Origin: Trichosporon coremiiforme
Lineage: Eukaryota > Basidiomycota > Tremellomycetes > Trichosporonales > Trichosporonaceae
NCBI GenBank assembly: GCA_039545355.1
Contig: BCJJ01000013.1
Span: 977,980 to 1,041,979, forward strand
Length of the DNA stretch: 64,000 nucleotides
Direction of reading: 5' to 3'
Shown: piece after piece, positions 32,107 through 43,700 of the stretch
Layout: the number at the start of each line of letters is the position of its first letter
How positions within the stretch are numbered: position 1 is the first letter of the stretch
The notes under the pieces: model-generated
What the model was told of the DNA's origin: nothing
The model's database searches: none
The model's input: the letters and a program-made list of their open reading frames with translations, nothing else
Translations under genes and position numbers: made by a program

Positions 32107-33939
32107 CTACCACTTCCAGTGGCCACCGTTCCCGTTGTTGCCGTTGTTCTGGCCGTTGTGGTTGCCATTGTCGTGCCCGCCGTTGCCCTTACCGTTATCG
32201 TGCCCGTGGCCGTTCCCGTTATTCTGGCCGTTGTGGTTTCCGTTGTCGTGACCGTTACCGTGGTGGTCACTGCTGTTGTTGCCAGCGCCCTCGGCGTGCT
32301 CGCGATAGAGCCAGAAAGTGTCGAGAACGGTTGAGTTGCGCGCGGCCACAAAGTCCTGCCTAAGGTGCGTGCGGTTCGCGAATGTAAGCCTGCTCCAGCC
32401 GTACACCGCCTCGATGCCATGGGCAATGTCCTTCGGCAGCGGATTACTCAATGCGTCGACGCCGTCATAGTGTCCGCCGAGGCCGTTGGTGATGTAAACG
32501 GGCGCACGGGGGTTGTCATACCCGTTCGGGTCGTTTGTGTAGTTGTACACGGGCCAGGAGCGCGAGTACACGTGGTCGTGGCCCGTAAGCACCACGTCGA
32601 CGTTGCCGTCGTACAGGATTTGCTCGAACGCGGCCTGGCACGGCTTGCACCGCGCGTCGTCAATGCCGACGTACCACGGCCTGTGGCCAAAGGCGAGCAC
32701 CCACGGTGTCTTGCTCCGGTCCACGGCGGCGAGGTCGGCCTTGAGCCAGTCGATCTGCTCGTTGACCTTCCCGCGAGGGCCAGACATCTGCTTCCCGTCC
32801 CCGCCCACTTCGTCGGGACCGAAGATGCCCGCCCCAAAGTCCGTCTCAAAGTTCAGGATCACGTAGTGCACCATCCCGTCGTCGTACGAGTACCAGAAGT
32901 TGCGCGTGTCGCCCGGCTTGCCGGGCATGCGCCAGTGCTCGTTGTAGGCTGTAAAGTTGACTTGGCCGGGGAGGCAGTAGTCGGCCGTGTACGTGATGTT
33001 GTTGGCCTTGTCTTTCACGCCGCCGTTGTCGCAGTTGCTCTCGTGGTTGCCGACTGCGACCATGTATGCCTTTTGCGCGCTGATGGGCTGGATCTGGTCG
33101 TAGAAGATCTCGTTCAGCTCCTCGTACTTGTCCACGACCCGTTCGCGGGTCGGCTGCACGTCCTGCGCCGACAGGCCGAAGTAGCCCCCGACAGATTCTT
33201 TCAGGAAGTAGTCGGCATAGGCCAGGTCGCCGATGTGGATCAGGTGGTCGTACGCGTCCAGGTTCTGCACGAGCGACTGGATCGTGTTGGTCTCGTTAGG
33301 ACCGAGCGCGCCCTTGGCGCCCTCCCCGACGACATCGCTAAGGCCCTCGGGACCCATGAGGCCCATGTCGGCGACAATCGCAACAGAGTACGCACTCTCA
33401 TCGCCCCGCTCGCGGGGTGTCGTGAACGTGTACGTCGGCAGCGTGTTGCACGCATAGCAGTTCGTGTACGCGACCCGGTAGTGGTACTCGGTCTTGGGCT
33501 GGAGACCAGTGAGGACAGCGTGGTGGCTCCACGTGCGCGACGTTTCGAACGTCGTCTGCTCCGTGCTCGCGACCTTGTCGAGGTTGAGCGGGTCGAGGCC
33601 GTAGTGGATCACGGCGTCCGCGTCGAGCGGCCGGTACGTGTTCCACGAGACCGCCATCGTGGTCGCATTCACGATCGCGACACGCTGCTGCAGCGGCTCG
33701 TACAGGTTGAACGGCTCCTCGCCTGGAGCGGTGACGAGCGGGAAATCCTGCTTGCCGGGCAGAGCGTTCGCGGAGCCGTTCGCAGGAGCGGGAGCGGTGC
33801 CGTTCGACGCCGAGGCCGTCCGGTTCACAGGCTGGCTGTCAGCTATCACCACGGGATCTCCATAGCTTTGACTCACCGCGGCATTCACAGTGGCAGCACC
33901 GACCAGGGCGAGCAGCAAGCTCGCAGTCGTCGATGGCAT
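32107..33939 (-). CDS. Secreted purple acid phosphatase with Asn/Gly/His-rich tail
   Basis: Binuclear metallophosphatase releasing phosphate from organic esters outside the cell. Single exon, 610 residues. A signal peptide (MPSTTASLLLALVGAATVNA) is followed by an N-glycosylation-rich stretch, a fibronectin-like purple acid phosphatase N-domain (QQRVAIVNATTMAVSWNTY ... THH/TEYHYRV) and the catalytic domain. All five metal motifs are visible in order: ADMG, GDLAYADY, GNHESNC, FGHRPWY and TGHDHVYSR. A C-terminal domain with GLGGHYDGV and TFANRTHLRQDF follows. The last 60 or so residues are built from degenerate HDNGNHNGQNNGNGH units, encoded by imperfect tandem repeats at 32113-32275; such a tail could bind metal or wall polymers (speculative). 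Many N-x-S/T sites support secretion. A phosphate-starvation promoter would be expected, but none was identified. Confidence 0.93.
   Translation of the reverse strand: MPSTTASLLLALVGAATVNAAVSQSYGDPVVIADSQPVNRTASASNGTAPAPANGSANALPGKQDFPLVTAPGEEPFNLYEPLQQRVAIVNATTMAVSWNTYRPLDADAVIHYGLDPLNLDKVASTEQTTFETSRTWSHHAVLTGLQPKTEYHYRVAYTNCYACNTLPTYTFTTPRERGDESAYSVAIVADMGLMGPEGLSDVVGEGAKGALGPNETNTIQSLVQNLDAYDHLIHIGDLAYADYFLKESVGGYFGLSAQDVQPTRERVVDKYEELNEIFYDQIQPISAQKAYMVAVGNHESNCDNGGVKDKANNITYTADYCLPGQVNFTAYNEHWRMPGKPGDTRNFWYSYDDGMVHYVILNFETDFGAGIFGPDEVGGDGKQMSGPRGKVNEQIDWLKADLAAVDRSKTPWVLAFGHRPWYVGIDDARCKPCQAAFEQILYDGNVDVVLTGHDHVYSRSWPVYNYTNDPNGYDNPRAPVYITNGLGGHYDGVDALSNPLPKDIAHGIEAVYGWSRLTFANRTHLRQDFVAARNSTVLDTFWLYREHAEGAGNNSSDHHGNGHDNGNHNGQNNGNGHGHDNGKGNGGHDNGNHNGQNNGNNGNGGHWKW
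32113..32275 (-). repeat. Imperfect tandem repeats coding the phosphatase tail
   Basis: On the plus strand, units such as GGCCGTTGTGGTTGCC and TTGTCGTG recur with small changes; they translate on the minus strand to repeated His-Asp-Asn-Gly-Asn-His-Asn-Gly-Gln-Asn-Asn-Gly. The reading frame is preserved throughout, so unit changes occur in multiples of three. Confidence 0.75.
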
Positions 33940-36316
33940 TTTGGGTGAGTTCAGTGGGGGTGTATCAGTGCGAAAAACGTCCTCTCAGGTATAAGTACGG
34001 TCCTTTCTTTGCGCTAAGTCCAGGGCGCAGAGTCTGACCGGTTCTGTCCAGCTCCACCCGTCGGGCGAGGACGCCGCTCTGCTGCTCGAACGATGCGCGC
34101 ACGATCAGCAGGATGTGACGTTACGTAGGGTGCGCAGGGCGTCATACCGCAAACGAGAACCCCCAAGTCGGCAGCGGTGCCCAAGTTAGCGATGTGATGG
34201 TGAATTGTCTGGAGGTTGATTGGCCTTGGGGGGGTAAAACGTCGGACGAACGTGCGTCCGGAGTGCGGGCGATCGGGCCTGATAAGCGATAAGGGTTCGC
34301 CGAGCGTGCTAAAAAGAGGAACGTGGTTAATGCGGCATTCGGCCCGGCGTTTTCGGCGGCTGGTTCTGGCACTCTGGCTGCAGTGGCTTATAAGTGGAAG
34401 GAAAAGCGAAACGTGATGGCCAGAGAAGTTGATGTGCAGCAGGTGCGGGAAAAAGTTGAGAAGCTTAAGAATGTTAAGCTGTTGTTTCGGTGGAGGCACA
34501 CATGCCGTGTCGTCATGGGACCTGCTGTCGATCATCTTCCATGCTGACACAGCGCAGCCTTCCTCACTGTGCGTCCGCCACCTGCTGCACGTACTGTACG
34601 TTTCGCGTTTCACGGGGGGAGGGGGGGGGGAGGGGAATGAGACGGCTCAAACCTCCAGCCTGCTTTTATACACCGTCACACGCGCAACACGCATGCTTGA
34701 ATCGAATCGCCTCGTGTCCAATACGCCGACGGACTGCGGAGCAGAGATCCCCAGGCGATCGGTGCGCTGCCTCCACTCACCGGGCACCGGTGGCTGACAC
34801 CTGTGCATAGTCGATCGAGATTGAGGTGACAAGCAGTGCAGAGCACGCAGAGGCTCATGCGTAGAGTCGGTGCATGAGATCTGGCGGCCGCCTTCGGCAT
34901 GCTGATGAGCGTTGTCTAGACCTTGTGCACCGCCTGGCTGGACTTGCCGCCGGGAGAGATGCTTGGCGATATCCTGATTTCCAGAACTGAGCTCAGCGGG
35001 CACACGGGCACCGGAGGAAGCTTTCATCAACGTTCTGCGCGGCGGGTGCCGACCGCCCTCGACCGCCTTGAGGCGGTGCACCTCGATCAGTATTTGCCAC
35101 CCAACGCGCTCCGAAAATCGAAGGCAGGCATCGAAAAGTACCGAAAATCGCGCATCTCCGATTTCCGCTGCGCGCGGCGGTACCTTGCCTCGAGAGACTA
35201 AGCGCGATCTGCGATCCTGCGGGCAATGCACTCTCGTCAGCGTTGGCTGCGGCGTGATGCAATGCTGGAATGCGTGTTGATGCTGACCACTGCATGGACA
35301 GAAGCTGACTTGTGGTTGCACCGCTACCGCACGGTTCCGATCGGAGGCCGGAAGCAAGCACCACACACAGTCATGTGTAACGTCTAAGCACGCTAGCTAT
35401 GTCGCACCTGTCGCGTCGCGAGTTGAGTGGGCACCCTGCTTTCGGGTGTCTCAGTCGAGCTTGACCCCCCGTTCTGTGAGCGAATCGGAGTGCGGGTTCG
35501 GCGTCGTGCAGCGGGCTAGCGGGGACGGAGGTAAAGGTGGATGGGCCGATATAGCGCAATAGAGTTGGACAAGAGAGATGCCGCCATGCTGCGGAATAGC
35601 GAATAACGAAATGCAGGAAGACAGGAGCAGTGAATGGCCAAACAAGTGGAAGCTCGCGTGCAATTGATCCCAATGCAGGGGGGGACGCCGAGTGAGATCG
35701 ATCAAGACAGGACAGAGTCATGACGTCGTCATTCGTCGAGCGAGCAGGTGCAGTGGGGCTCAGGCATGCAGGCATCGGGTGCTCCAGACGATATTACATA
35801 ACTGGCCGATGGGCCACTGACGACTGGGCTGACTGGGCGTAGGTTTGGCGATCATGCGCTAAATGCCCAAGCCCTGCGAGTCCTGCGTATCCTGCAGCAC
35901 GCAGCAACCGACCCTGCAGGCATCCTCCGCCCAGGTTTCATGCACCGTCTCCTCCGATCCCTTGTCTCTCGAGCTCGTCTGCCCGTCTGCCGCTGTTCGA
36001 CTGCCTCATGCCTCACGGCCGAAAGACTGGTGTTTGAGCGACATGTCGAGAGCTGTGCCTTCCTGCAGGACAGGCACGCACCTGGCGATGCCTGCTGGCT
36101 CGGCCCTCTCCCTGCGCCCTCATCCCCTCATCCCCTCATACATTGCGTATTGCACGCCTCCTGTGCACCCCCTCGATCTTCGAGTCCTCCCCTCCGGCCC
36201 TCCGATGCACCTCTCTCCCTTGCACCCCTGTCCCAAACTCACTCACCCTCGTATAAATGATCTCACCCGCTCACGTCTTTCCCCTCTCATCCAACTCCAC
36301 ATCCTCTACAACAACA
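33940..36316. promoter_or_regulatory. Long divergent region between the phosphatase and the small secreted protein
   Basis: 2.4 kb without a supportable gene. It includes a purine-rich G tract at about 34614-34637 and, on the right side from about 35860, a C/T-rich leader-like stretch for the secreted protein. Because two secreted-protein genes diverge from it, it may carry regulatory elements for both. Open frames here are short and unrelated to known domains. Confidence 0.45.
36252..36258 (+). promoter_or_regulatory. TATA box (TATAAAT) of the small secreted protein gene
   Basis: TATAAAT lies 59 nt before the ATG in otherwise C-rich sequence, a plausible core promoter for a strongly expressed secreted-protein gene. 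It implies a short leader of about 30 nt. Confidence 0.5.
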
Positions 36317-36919
36317 ATGAAGTTCTCCGCCGCTCTCGTCCTCGTCCCCCTCGTCGCTGCTAGCGACATCATCGTCGCCCGTCAGGGTCAGTACCTTCCC
36401 GTCTTCGCGCGTGTGATTGCTACTTCGCGTCGTCGTCTGCGCGCCGCCCACTCGCCCTGCTCTACTGCGCCCACTTTGCGTTCCCGCCGCTGACCCACAG
36501 ACAACCAGAACGGTGCCGAGTCCGTCGCCTCCAAGGTCGGCAACGGCGCCGAGGGCGCCTGGAACACTGCCACCTCTGGCGCCGGCGGCGTCTGGGAGAC
36601 TGTCACCTCTGGCGGTGCCGGCGCCTTTGAGACCGCCACCTCGGGCGCCAAGGCTGGTTGGGACGGCCTCACCTCCGGCGTCAAGGGCGGATGGGACGGC
36701 CTCACCTCTGCTGTTGCGTGAGTACCTCGATTTCTTGTGTGGTTGGATCACATACTGACGTGCAGCGGCGGTGGCGAGAAGGCTACCAGCGCCGCGGGCA
36801 GCGCTGGCGCTGCCGCTGCCAGCGGTGTTAAGGACGCCGGAGCCGCGACCCAGAACTCGGTCGCCATGAGCGCCGCCGTCGCCGGTGTTGCTGCCGGCAT
36901 GGCCGCCGTCTTCCTCTAA
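36317..36919 (+). CDS. Small secreted Ala/Gly/Thr-rich repeat protein, possibly GPI-anchored
   Basis: Exons 36317-36386, 36501-36717 and 36766-36919 encode 146 residues. Residues 1-16 (MKFSAALVLVPLVAAS) form a signal peptide. The mature part consists of imperfect 11-12-residue units of the type W(D/E/N)-x-(L/V/A)-TSG-(A/V)-x-x-G, about five times (GAWNTATSGAGGVWETVTSG, AGWDGLTSGVKGGWDGLTSA). The C-terminus (SVAMSAAVAGVAAGMAAVFL) is a hydrophobic end with small residues before it, as in GPI-attachment signals; a membrane helix is the alternative. No Cys in the mature part. I do not recognise a family. Signal peptide, TATA box and C-rich leader suggest an abundant surface protein. Confidence 0.75.
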
Positions 36920-37770
36920 TCGGCCAGCGACTCGACCCCGATCGCTCGACCCGATACCCTCCCTTATTTCTTCCTAGGTTATTAGTAGCAGTAGAACACT
37001 TCGCTTTTCCTCTACACTGTTAAAAGTGATGCATGTGCCGTGTATCGTCTAGCTCTCGCCGCCGAAGGTGGAGTCGTAACTGACCTCCCGAAGATTACGT
37101 CGCGTTGGTGGATTCAGTGATCATCGGTCTGCTGCCGTTGCCGCCGAGGACTGCGGACACTGGCCCCACAGTGACTTGGCCTCTAACACGCCAAGGCCAA
37201 GACATTCGCTGCGGAGCACTCTGCACCGTCTCAACTGTGACAGCCGTGCGGGTGACTCCAACGACTGCCGTGTCGAACTTGCCAGACAGGTCAGAAAGGG
37301 AAGGAGGGACCCCGTCGCCCCCGCATGCCCGCTGCTAAATCTGCTCGCGTCTGACCGTTGTGCCCGCCTTGTGTTCCTAATAGATCCTATGTCAGTCCTA
37401 CCAACAGACTGAACTTCAGGAACACCGCCCCTGCGCCGAGGGATCGGAGGGGGGCTGTGTCCTATGGTGAGTGAGACTTTGGAATCACACGCCCAGCCTC
37501 CGCCGCCAGGCACATCCCACCGTGAGAGAGCAGCTCACGTGCCAGCCGGCAACCCCGCATTCGCACTGACCACCGTACTTGCGTCACCAGATCACAGGCC
37601 AGCGACAAGCACGGTACTGACCACTTGCTTCATCACCACGCACAACCTCGCGCTCACACGAGCAACAGCAGATCAGCCGAAGAGCAAAGCCGAACGAAGG
37701 ACGAAGCGATAGCGACAGTCGCCGCTCCCCCCGCCGTGTTCACTGCTCTGAACGGCACTCCATAGCAGCC
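36920..37770. other. Intergenic region upstream of the BEACH gene
   Basis: About 850 nt with the 3' UTR of the secreted protein and the promoter of the next gene. The last 270 nt before 37771 are rich in A and C and contain no ATG on the plus strand. No gene is visible. Confidence 0.5.
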
Positions 37771-40700
37771 ATGTTCAAGATCTTCAAGGACCTGGCACGC
37801 GAGCCGACCCCGCCAGCCGGACAGACGGGGCAGACTGGGCAGGCTGCGGCGCAGAGCAGCGGCGATGGCCGAGCAGCACCCGTCAACAGCAGCAGACTCG
37901 GTACGCCCCCAGCTCCCTCACCGGCTCCGACGGGCGAGAGCGTGCCCTCCTTGCCGCCGGCGGAGGAAGACGACCACGAGGCGCTCCAGGTCGTCGGACT
38001 GGTGCATGCGCTGCAGCACGACGAGGGTCTGATGCAGTATGTCGAGGTGTGTGCATGGTCTGGCAGCTTCTCCATTGTCGCCTGTAGCTGACCCGCAGAC
38101 GTTCTCACAGCTCCTCTCCATGCCAGCCACCGCCGGCACGCGGCGGGCGTTCCGCAGACACTCCGGGTTCGAGGCGCTCGTCGATTCGCTAGACGCTTTG
38201 GCATGGAAGCCCCGGCCAGACGAGATCTCCGCCGACGAGTGGCAGGTGCACGAGGTGCAGCACGCCGAGGGCCAGAGGCTGTGGTTCGAGGTGCTTGCGT
38301 GGGCTATGGACAGGGGTGGCGAGGCGCACTTCAGGGTGAGTTGGTTAGCCATCACAGTGGCACTCGCTTGTGTGATAAGATTGCAGCAACTAATCCAGCA
38401 GGAACACTTCGGCTACGCATCCCTCCTCTCCGCCGTCAACAGACTGGACGAGACGACTCCCAATCCCCGCGTGTTCAGCCTTCTCCTCGCGCATATCCTC
38501 GATAACAATTATGCTTTACTGAGCTTATTCAAGGGCGGGGGCGAGATCGACGCCGAGGCACTTGACAAGGTTGGCGACGTGCGGCTGCGATGGCCGGCGG
38601 CTATTCCGCTGCTCTGGGCGTACGTTCTCGGCCCGCCGCCGAGCAGTAAGGGCAAGGAGAGAGCGGTGCTGCATGACGCAGCACGGTCCGGCGAGGTCGA
38701 GAAGGACGCTTCGCCAGTACAGCAGAAGTTGATCCTGGTTCTGTTCCGGGTCCTGCTGCTGGCCGCCAAGTCGACGCCGAACCTCTACCTCATCAAGAGC
38801 TTCCTGCCCGAGCTCGGAGACTTCCTCACCACCCGGCTGTATGGGTGGGGAGCCCCGCGCCATTTCGACGATACCTTCCCACCGCGAGAAGAGTGGTTCG
38901 CCGACGCCGTCGAGGGCAAGGAGGCTGCACCGGATTGGTCCGCGCCGACACCAGAGTTACGAGACGTGTACCTGTCGCTGCTGAAACGGATTCTCGAGGC
39001 TGGAACCAGCACGGAGGAGACGTGGCGCCTGTTCTCGCTCGTGCGCAAAGTCCCGCCGCAGGCGAGGGAGACGACTCCGCAGCCTGAAACGCCCGACGCG
39101 ACCGACAAGTCCGAGAAGCAGAAGCCGTTCCGTGGCAAGGCGCCTCTGAGGATTGCAACAGACACGCCAGTGGAGGGTGAAACGCTCGACGAGGAGGTGC
39201 TCGGCCTAATCCACAACGCAATGACGCACCGCAACCCGGACTCGTTCGTGTTCCGGTCGAGCCAGAACGACGCATCGGGCATCGAGGTGCCGGACCTCGG
39301 CAAGCCGTGGCCGTCGTCGACGAAGGGCTTCTTCTTCTCCTGCTGGCTGCGGATCTCGAAACTGAACGAGGCGATCACACTCCTCCACCTCAGCCAGAAG
39401 GACCAGCCATACCCGCTGCTGCAGATTCGCGTGCTCGAGAATTCGCAGATCGGCATCACGACGAGCAACTACTCGGACACGAAGCCGCCGGAAGAGGTGG
39501 TGTGCGGCTCACCTGATGCCTTAGTGCCGCATGGCGAGTGGGTGCACTTCGCCGCTGGGTGCAGGAAGGGACGCTCGACGACGGGCGGAGGCGGCGAGGC
39601 GCGCTTTTACATCAACGGCGTGCGCGTAGGTGCTGTCCGAGTGGCGTACCCTGTGCCAAAGCCAGGTCTGAAGCTTGAGCATCAAAGGCGTTTCGAGGGT
39701 ATCCAGGTCAACGTCGGTCGAGCGCCAGAGCACGGCGACGAGGTGGTGGAGGCGGACACGTCGTTCGCCCGTGCCGAGGACAACGAGTGGCTCCTGGGCC
39801 GTGCGCTCATGCTCGACGAGGTCGTTAACGAGGACCTCGTGATGCTGATGCATCGCCTGGGACCCTGCTACCACGGCAACTACCAGGAGGCGCTGGGCAA
39901 GTTCCTGACGTACGAGAACGCGACCGCCATCAACGTGCACTTGCACACGATGGCGCAGGCGGCCAAGCAGAAGGCGCTCGCGCTGCTGCCGTCCAACTGC
40001 GCCATCGTGCGCGCTGTTAGAACTGGTCCCGCAATTGCAGAGGACAGCATCGTCTTCAGCCTGAACGCCAAGGACACCTTCGACGGGGACTACGACCACG
40101 TGCTGAATGCTGCGATCCCGCACGCAGCCCGAGCACGGGACTTCAAGTTTGGCCGCGCTGAGCTGCACGGCGCCGTGTTCCCCTTCTCGACCACCGACCT
40201 CGATGTCGGCATCACGACTGTCGGCGGTGCGGTTGTCGCGCTCAAGATGATCGACATCGCGCGTACGCCCGAGGAGTTCGCGCAGACGGTCCAGATCCTG
40301 TACGACATGACGAAAGATAGCTGGCAAACAAGCGAGGAGATGGAGCGGATCCACGGGTACGAGCTGCTTGCGGCGATTCTGCGCCCGAAGATGAAGCTCG
40401 TCACCGTCGAGTGTGCGCGCACGCTGCTCCTCATCTGTGGTGTGGACTACAGCAAGCCGGAGGACGCGGTCGTGAACAACTCGACGGCCTACCGCGCCCT
40501 CGGGCTCGAGTTTGAGCTCTGGGCCCTGGCCAGCCGGGAGGTGCAGGAGCTGTACTTCGGCCACTTTGAGATGCTGCTCGCCACGTCGCAGCATAAGAGG
40601 TACAACCTCCTGCGCACATTCCAGAGGAGTAACATTGTGCGCAAGCTGCTGTATGCCATGCGCTCGGGACTGTACGACCCCGAGACGCTGCCCATGGCGG

Positions 40701-43700
40701 TGGACACGCTCAAGACTGCGCTTGTCGCGAGGTGGAGCGCAGAGGACGCCCTCAAGCCGATCTTTGCCTACGCCGTGTCAGCCTTATGTCAGAGTACGTG
40801 GCTGCAACAAAGTCGTATTGAGCTGACTACAGACACACCGCCACCTGAGCTTGCAGCTCTCGCTGAGCCCAGCCCCTCGCAATTGCCAGCCGCCTTGATT
40901 CTCGCCATGATTGGTGAGATCCTCACGCAGAAGCGGACCATGAAGCTCGCCAAGGCAATCTCGCTCCCGCGCCTCCTCGTCATCTTCCTGCAGAGCAACC
41001 AGGCGACGTTCGTCGTACTGCCCTGCCTGATGATCATTGAGAAGTGTCTCGCCACACCTCGCCTCGACTCGTCCTTCCAGAACAAGTTTGAACAGGAGGG
41101 CGGCTTCATCACTCTCGCGCGTGCCCTCGCTCCGCTGTGGGACGACGCTGTGCAGAAGCAGGTGTTCAAGATGCTCGGCCCTGAGGACTCGTTAGCGTGT
41201 CCCGGCGTCATGGCAATCATCATGGCCGCGCTGGACCTGCTGTTGCAGCAGCCTCAGGACGCGGTCTCTGGCATCGCCGCCTCGGTCAGTTCGTTAGCCC
41301 TGACTGCCGAGGGCGATGAGTCCGAGCGCACCAACGAGTACGACGGCCGTCTCGAGAGCCTCGTCACCAAGATGACAGTGACGTATCGCAGCTCTGCCGG
41401 GTTCCGCAAGGCACTGAACTCGAAGCGCTTAGACAGCCTGCTCCCCAGCATTGTTGACTTTGCGACTGTCTCCGCGAGTGCTGAGGGGAGCGGCGTCGAG
41501 CGTCAGCGCAAGGCGATCACGGGTTTCCTCGAGGCGCTGATCGAGCTGTCAAAGGCTCCCTCGACCACGATCAACCAGATGCAGTTATGCGTCGAGCAGC
41601 TGAAGGCGGCGTCGAGCGGCGATCTGTCGGCTTCGGTTGGTAGCATCAGGAGCCCGACCAGCCCGTCCGCCTCGGGGACTTCCTCGCCGCTGTCTCGTTC
41701 CTCGTCACTGCTGCAGCGTATCGGCTCTCCGCGACGGACGAGCCTGCGCCGCGAGAAGCCTGTCCTGAAGCGGGTTCTCACAGGCGAGTCGCTCCTCGAG
41801 GAAGAGAAGGACAAGAATGCAGCCTGGCGCCAGATCATCCTCGCGACCGACATGCAGCGGCACTCGGCCATGACGCTCGATCGGAAGGAGCACTGGCACC
41901 GCGTCGCGCAGGTCGAGTGGCCGCGCTACGTTGCGAGTCTCCGTACCGAGAACGGCATCTGGGCCGACGAGCAGGGACCTGTCAAGTGGCGCCTCGACGG
42001 CAGCGAGGGTCCGTTACGTATGCGCGGCCGTCTGGAGAGGATCCAGAACACGCACCGAGTCGACCACAAGCGTAGGGGCAAGGTTCGCGATGCGATTCCC
42101 GAGCCGGATGAGCTGTCCTCGGCTATCTCGAGGATCAATGATGCGCCGTGGGATGACCCCTTCGCGCTCGTCCAGGGAGAGGCACCGATCGAAGAAGGTA
42201 AGCTTGTCTTGTAATCCTTCACAGCTAACCACAGAAAATGGCTCTGGCAGCAACGCAGGCACACCCACGAGGCAGGCGTTTGGGTCCACCATCCAGAAGG
42301 ACAGGCTGGACAGCGACGACGAGGATGACGGCCATGAGGAAGAGGAGGGCGATGACAAGATGCGCTTGATTGCGCGGTCTCTCCAGGCCGGCGACGTCAT
42401 TGAGTCGGCGCACAACATTGTTCGGATCGTCGGCGTCGACGCCCTCCCCGGTCTCCTCATTCTGGGCAGGCGCAACTTGTACCTCATCGACGGTCTCGTG
42501 CAGACCGCCGACGGCCAGGTCGTCGAGGCTGACCAGGCGCCGCGTGACGTTCTGACGATCCCGTCCGGCACGCTGGCAGACTTTGACCCTAACGACCAGC
42601 GATCGCACCGGTGGCCATACGCCGAGGTCGTGGAGATCAACAAGCGCGCGTTCCTGTTCCGCGACGTCGCGCTCGAGCTCTACTTCCAGGACAAGCAGAA
42701 CTTCCTCGTCGTGTTCAAGGACAAGAAGCAGCGCTCGACGGTCACGTCGCGCCTGAACGCCAAGATTGACAGTCGCGAGGGATTCGCCAAATCGGTCCTC
42801 GGCTCGCTGCTCCTCGACACGGTTGCCAACGTCGCCAAGGCGATGGACGCGCAGCACCTCGAGGTGTTCACTCGCCGGTGGCAGAACCGCGAGATCTCCA
42901 ACTTTGCGTACCTCCAGATGCTGAATCAGCATGCCAACCGCACGCCCAACGACGTCACGCAGTACCCTGTGTTCCCGTGGGTCGTTGCCGATTATGAGAG
43001 CAAGGTGCTCGACCTCACAAACCCGGCCACGTTCCGCGACCTGTCGCTTCCCATGGGTGCGCTGTCCGAGTCGAGGCGCGAGGCCGCCGTCGAGCGGTAC
43101 CAGGCAACAGAGGGCGTCGGCGAGCCGCCGTTCCACTACGGCACGCACTACTCGTCGTCAATGATCGTGTGCGGCTATATGATTCGCATGTCGCCCTTCA
43201 CCGAGATTTTCTTAGCCCTGCAGGGCGGCAACTTTGACCTCGCGGACCGGCTGTTCTCCTCCATTCCACGCGCGTGGGACAGCGCCTCGCGCGAGAACCG
43301 TGGCGACGTGCGCGAGCTCATCCCCGAGTTCTACTACAGCCCCGCGTTCCTCAAAAATGTAAACCGTCTCGACCTCGGCAAGAAGCAAGTGTCTGGCGAG
43401 GACGTTGATGATGTCCAGCTCCCGCCGTGGGCGATGGAGGACCCCATGCTCTTCGTCCACTGGAACCGTGAGGCGCTCGAGTCTGACTACGTGTCGCGAC
43501 ACCTGCCGGCGTGGATCGACCTGACATTTGGATACAAGCAGCGCGACCCGTCTGCGTTCAACTGCTTCCACCCGCTGTCGTACCGGGGCGCCGTGGATCT
43601 GGACGCCATGACGGACGAGAGCGAGAAGGCGGCGTCGACGGCCATCATCCACAACTTTGGCCAGACGCCGCGCCAGATCTTCAAGACGCCCCACGCCCAG

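Noticed and set aside
32365..33948. 527-codon plus-strand open frame
   Set aside because: Antisense to the purple acid phosphatase, whose five metal motifs define the true strand.
39521..40594. 357-codon minus-strand open frame
   Set aside because: Shadow of the BEACH gene's large exon.
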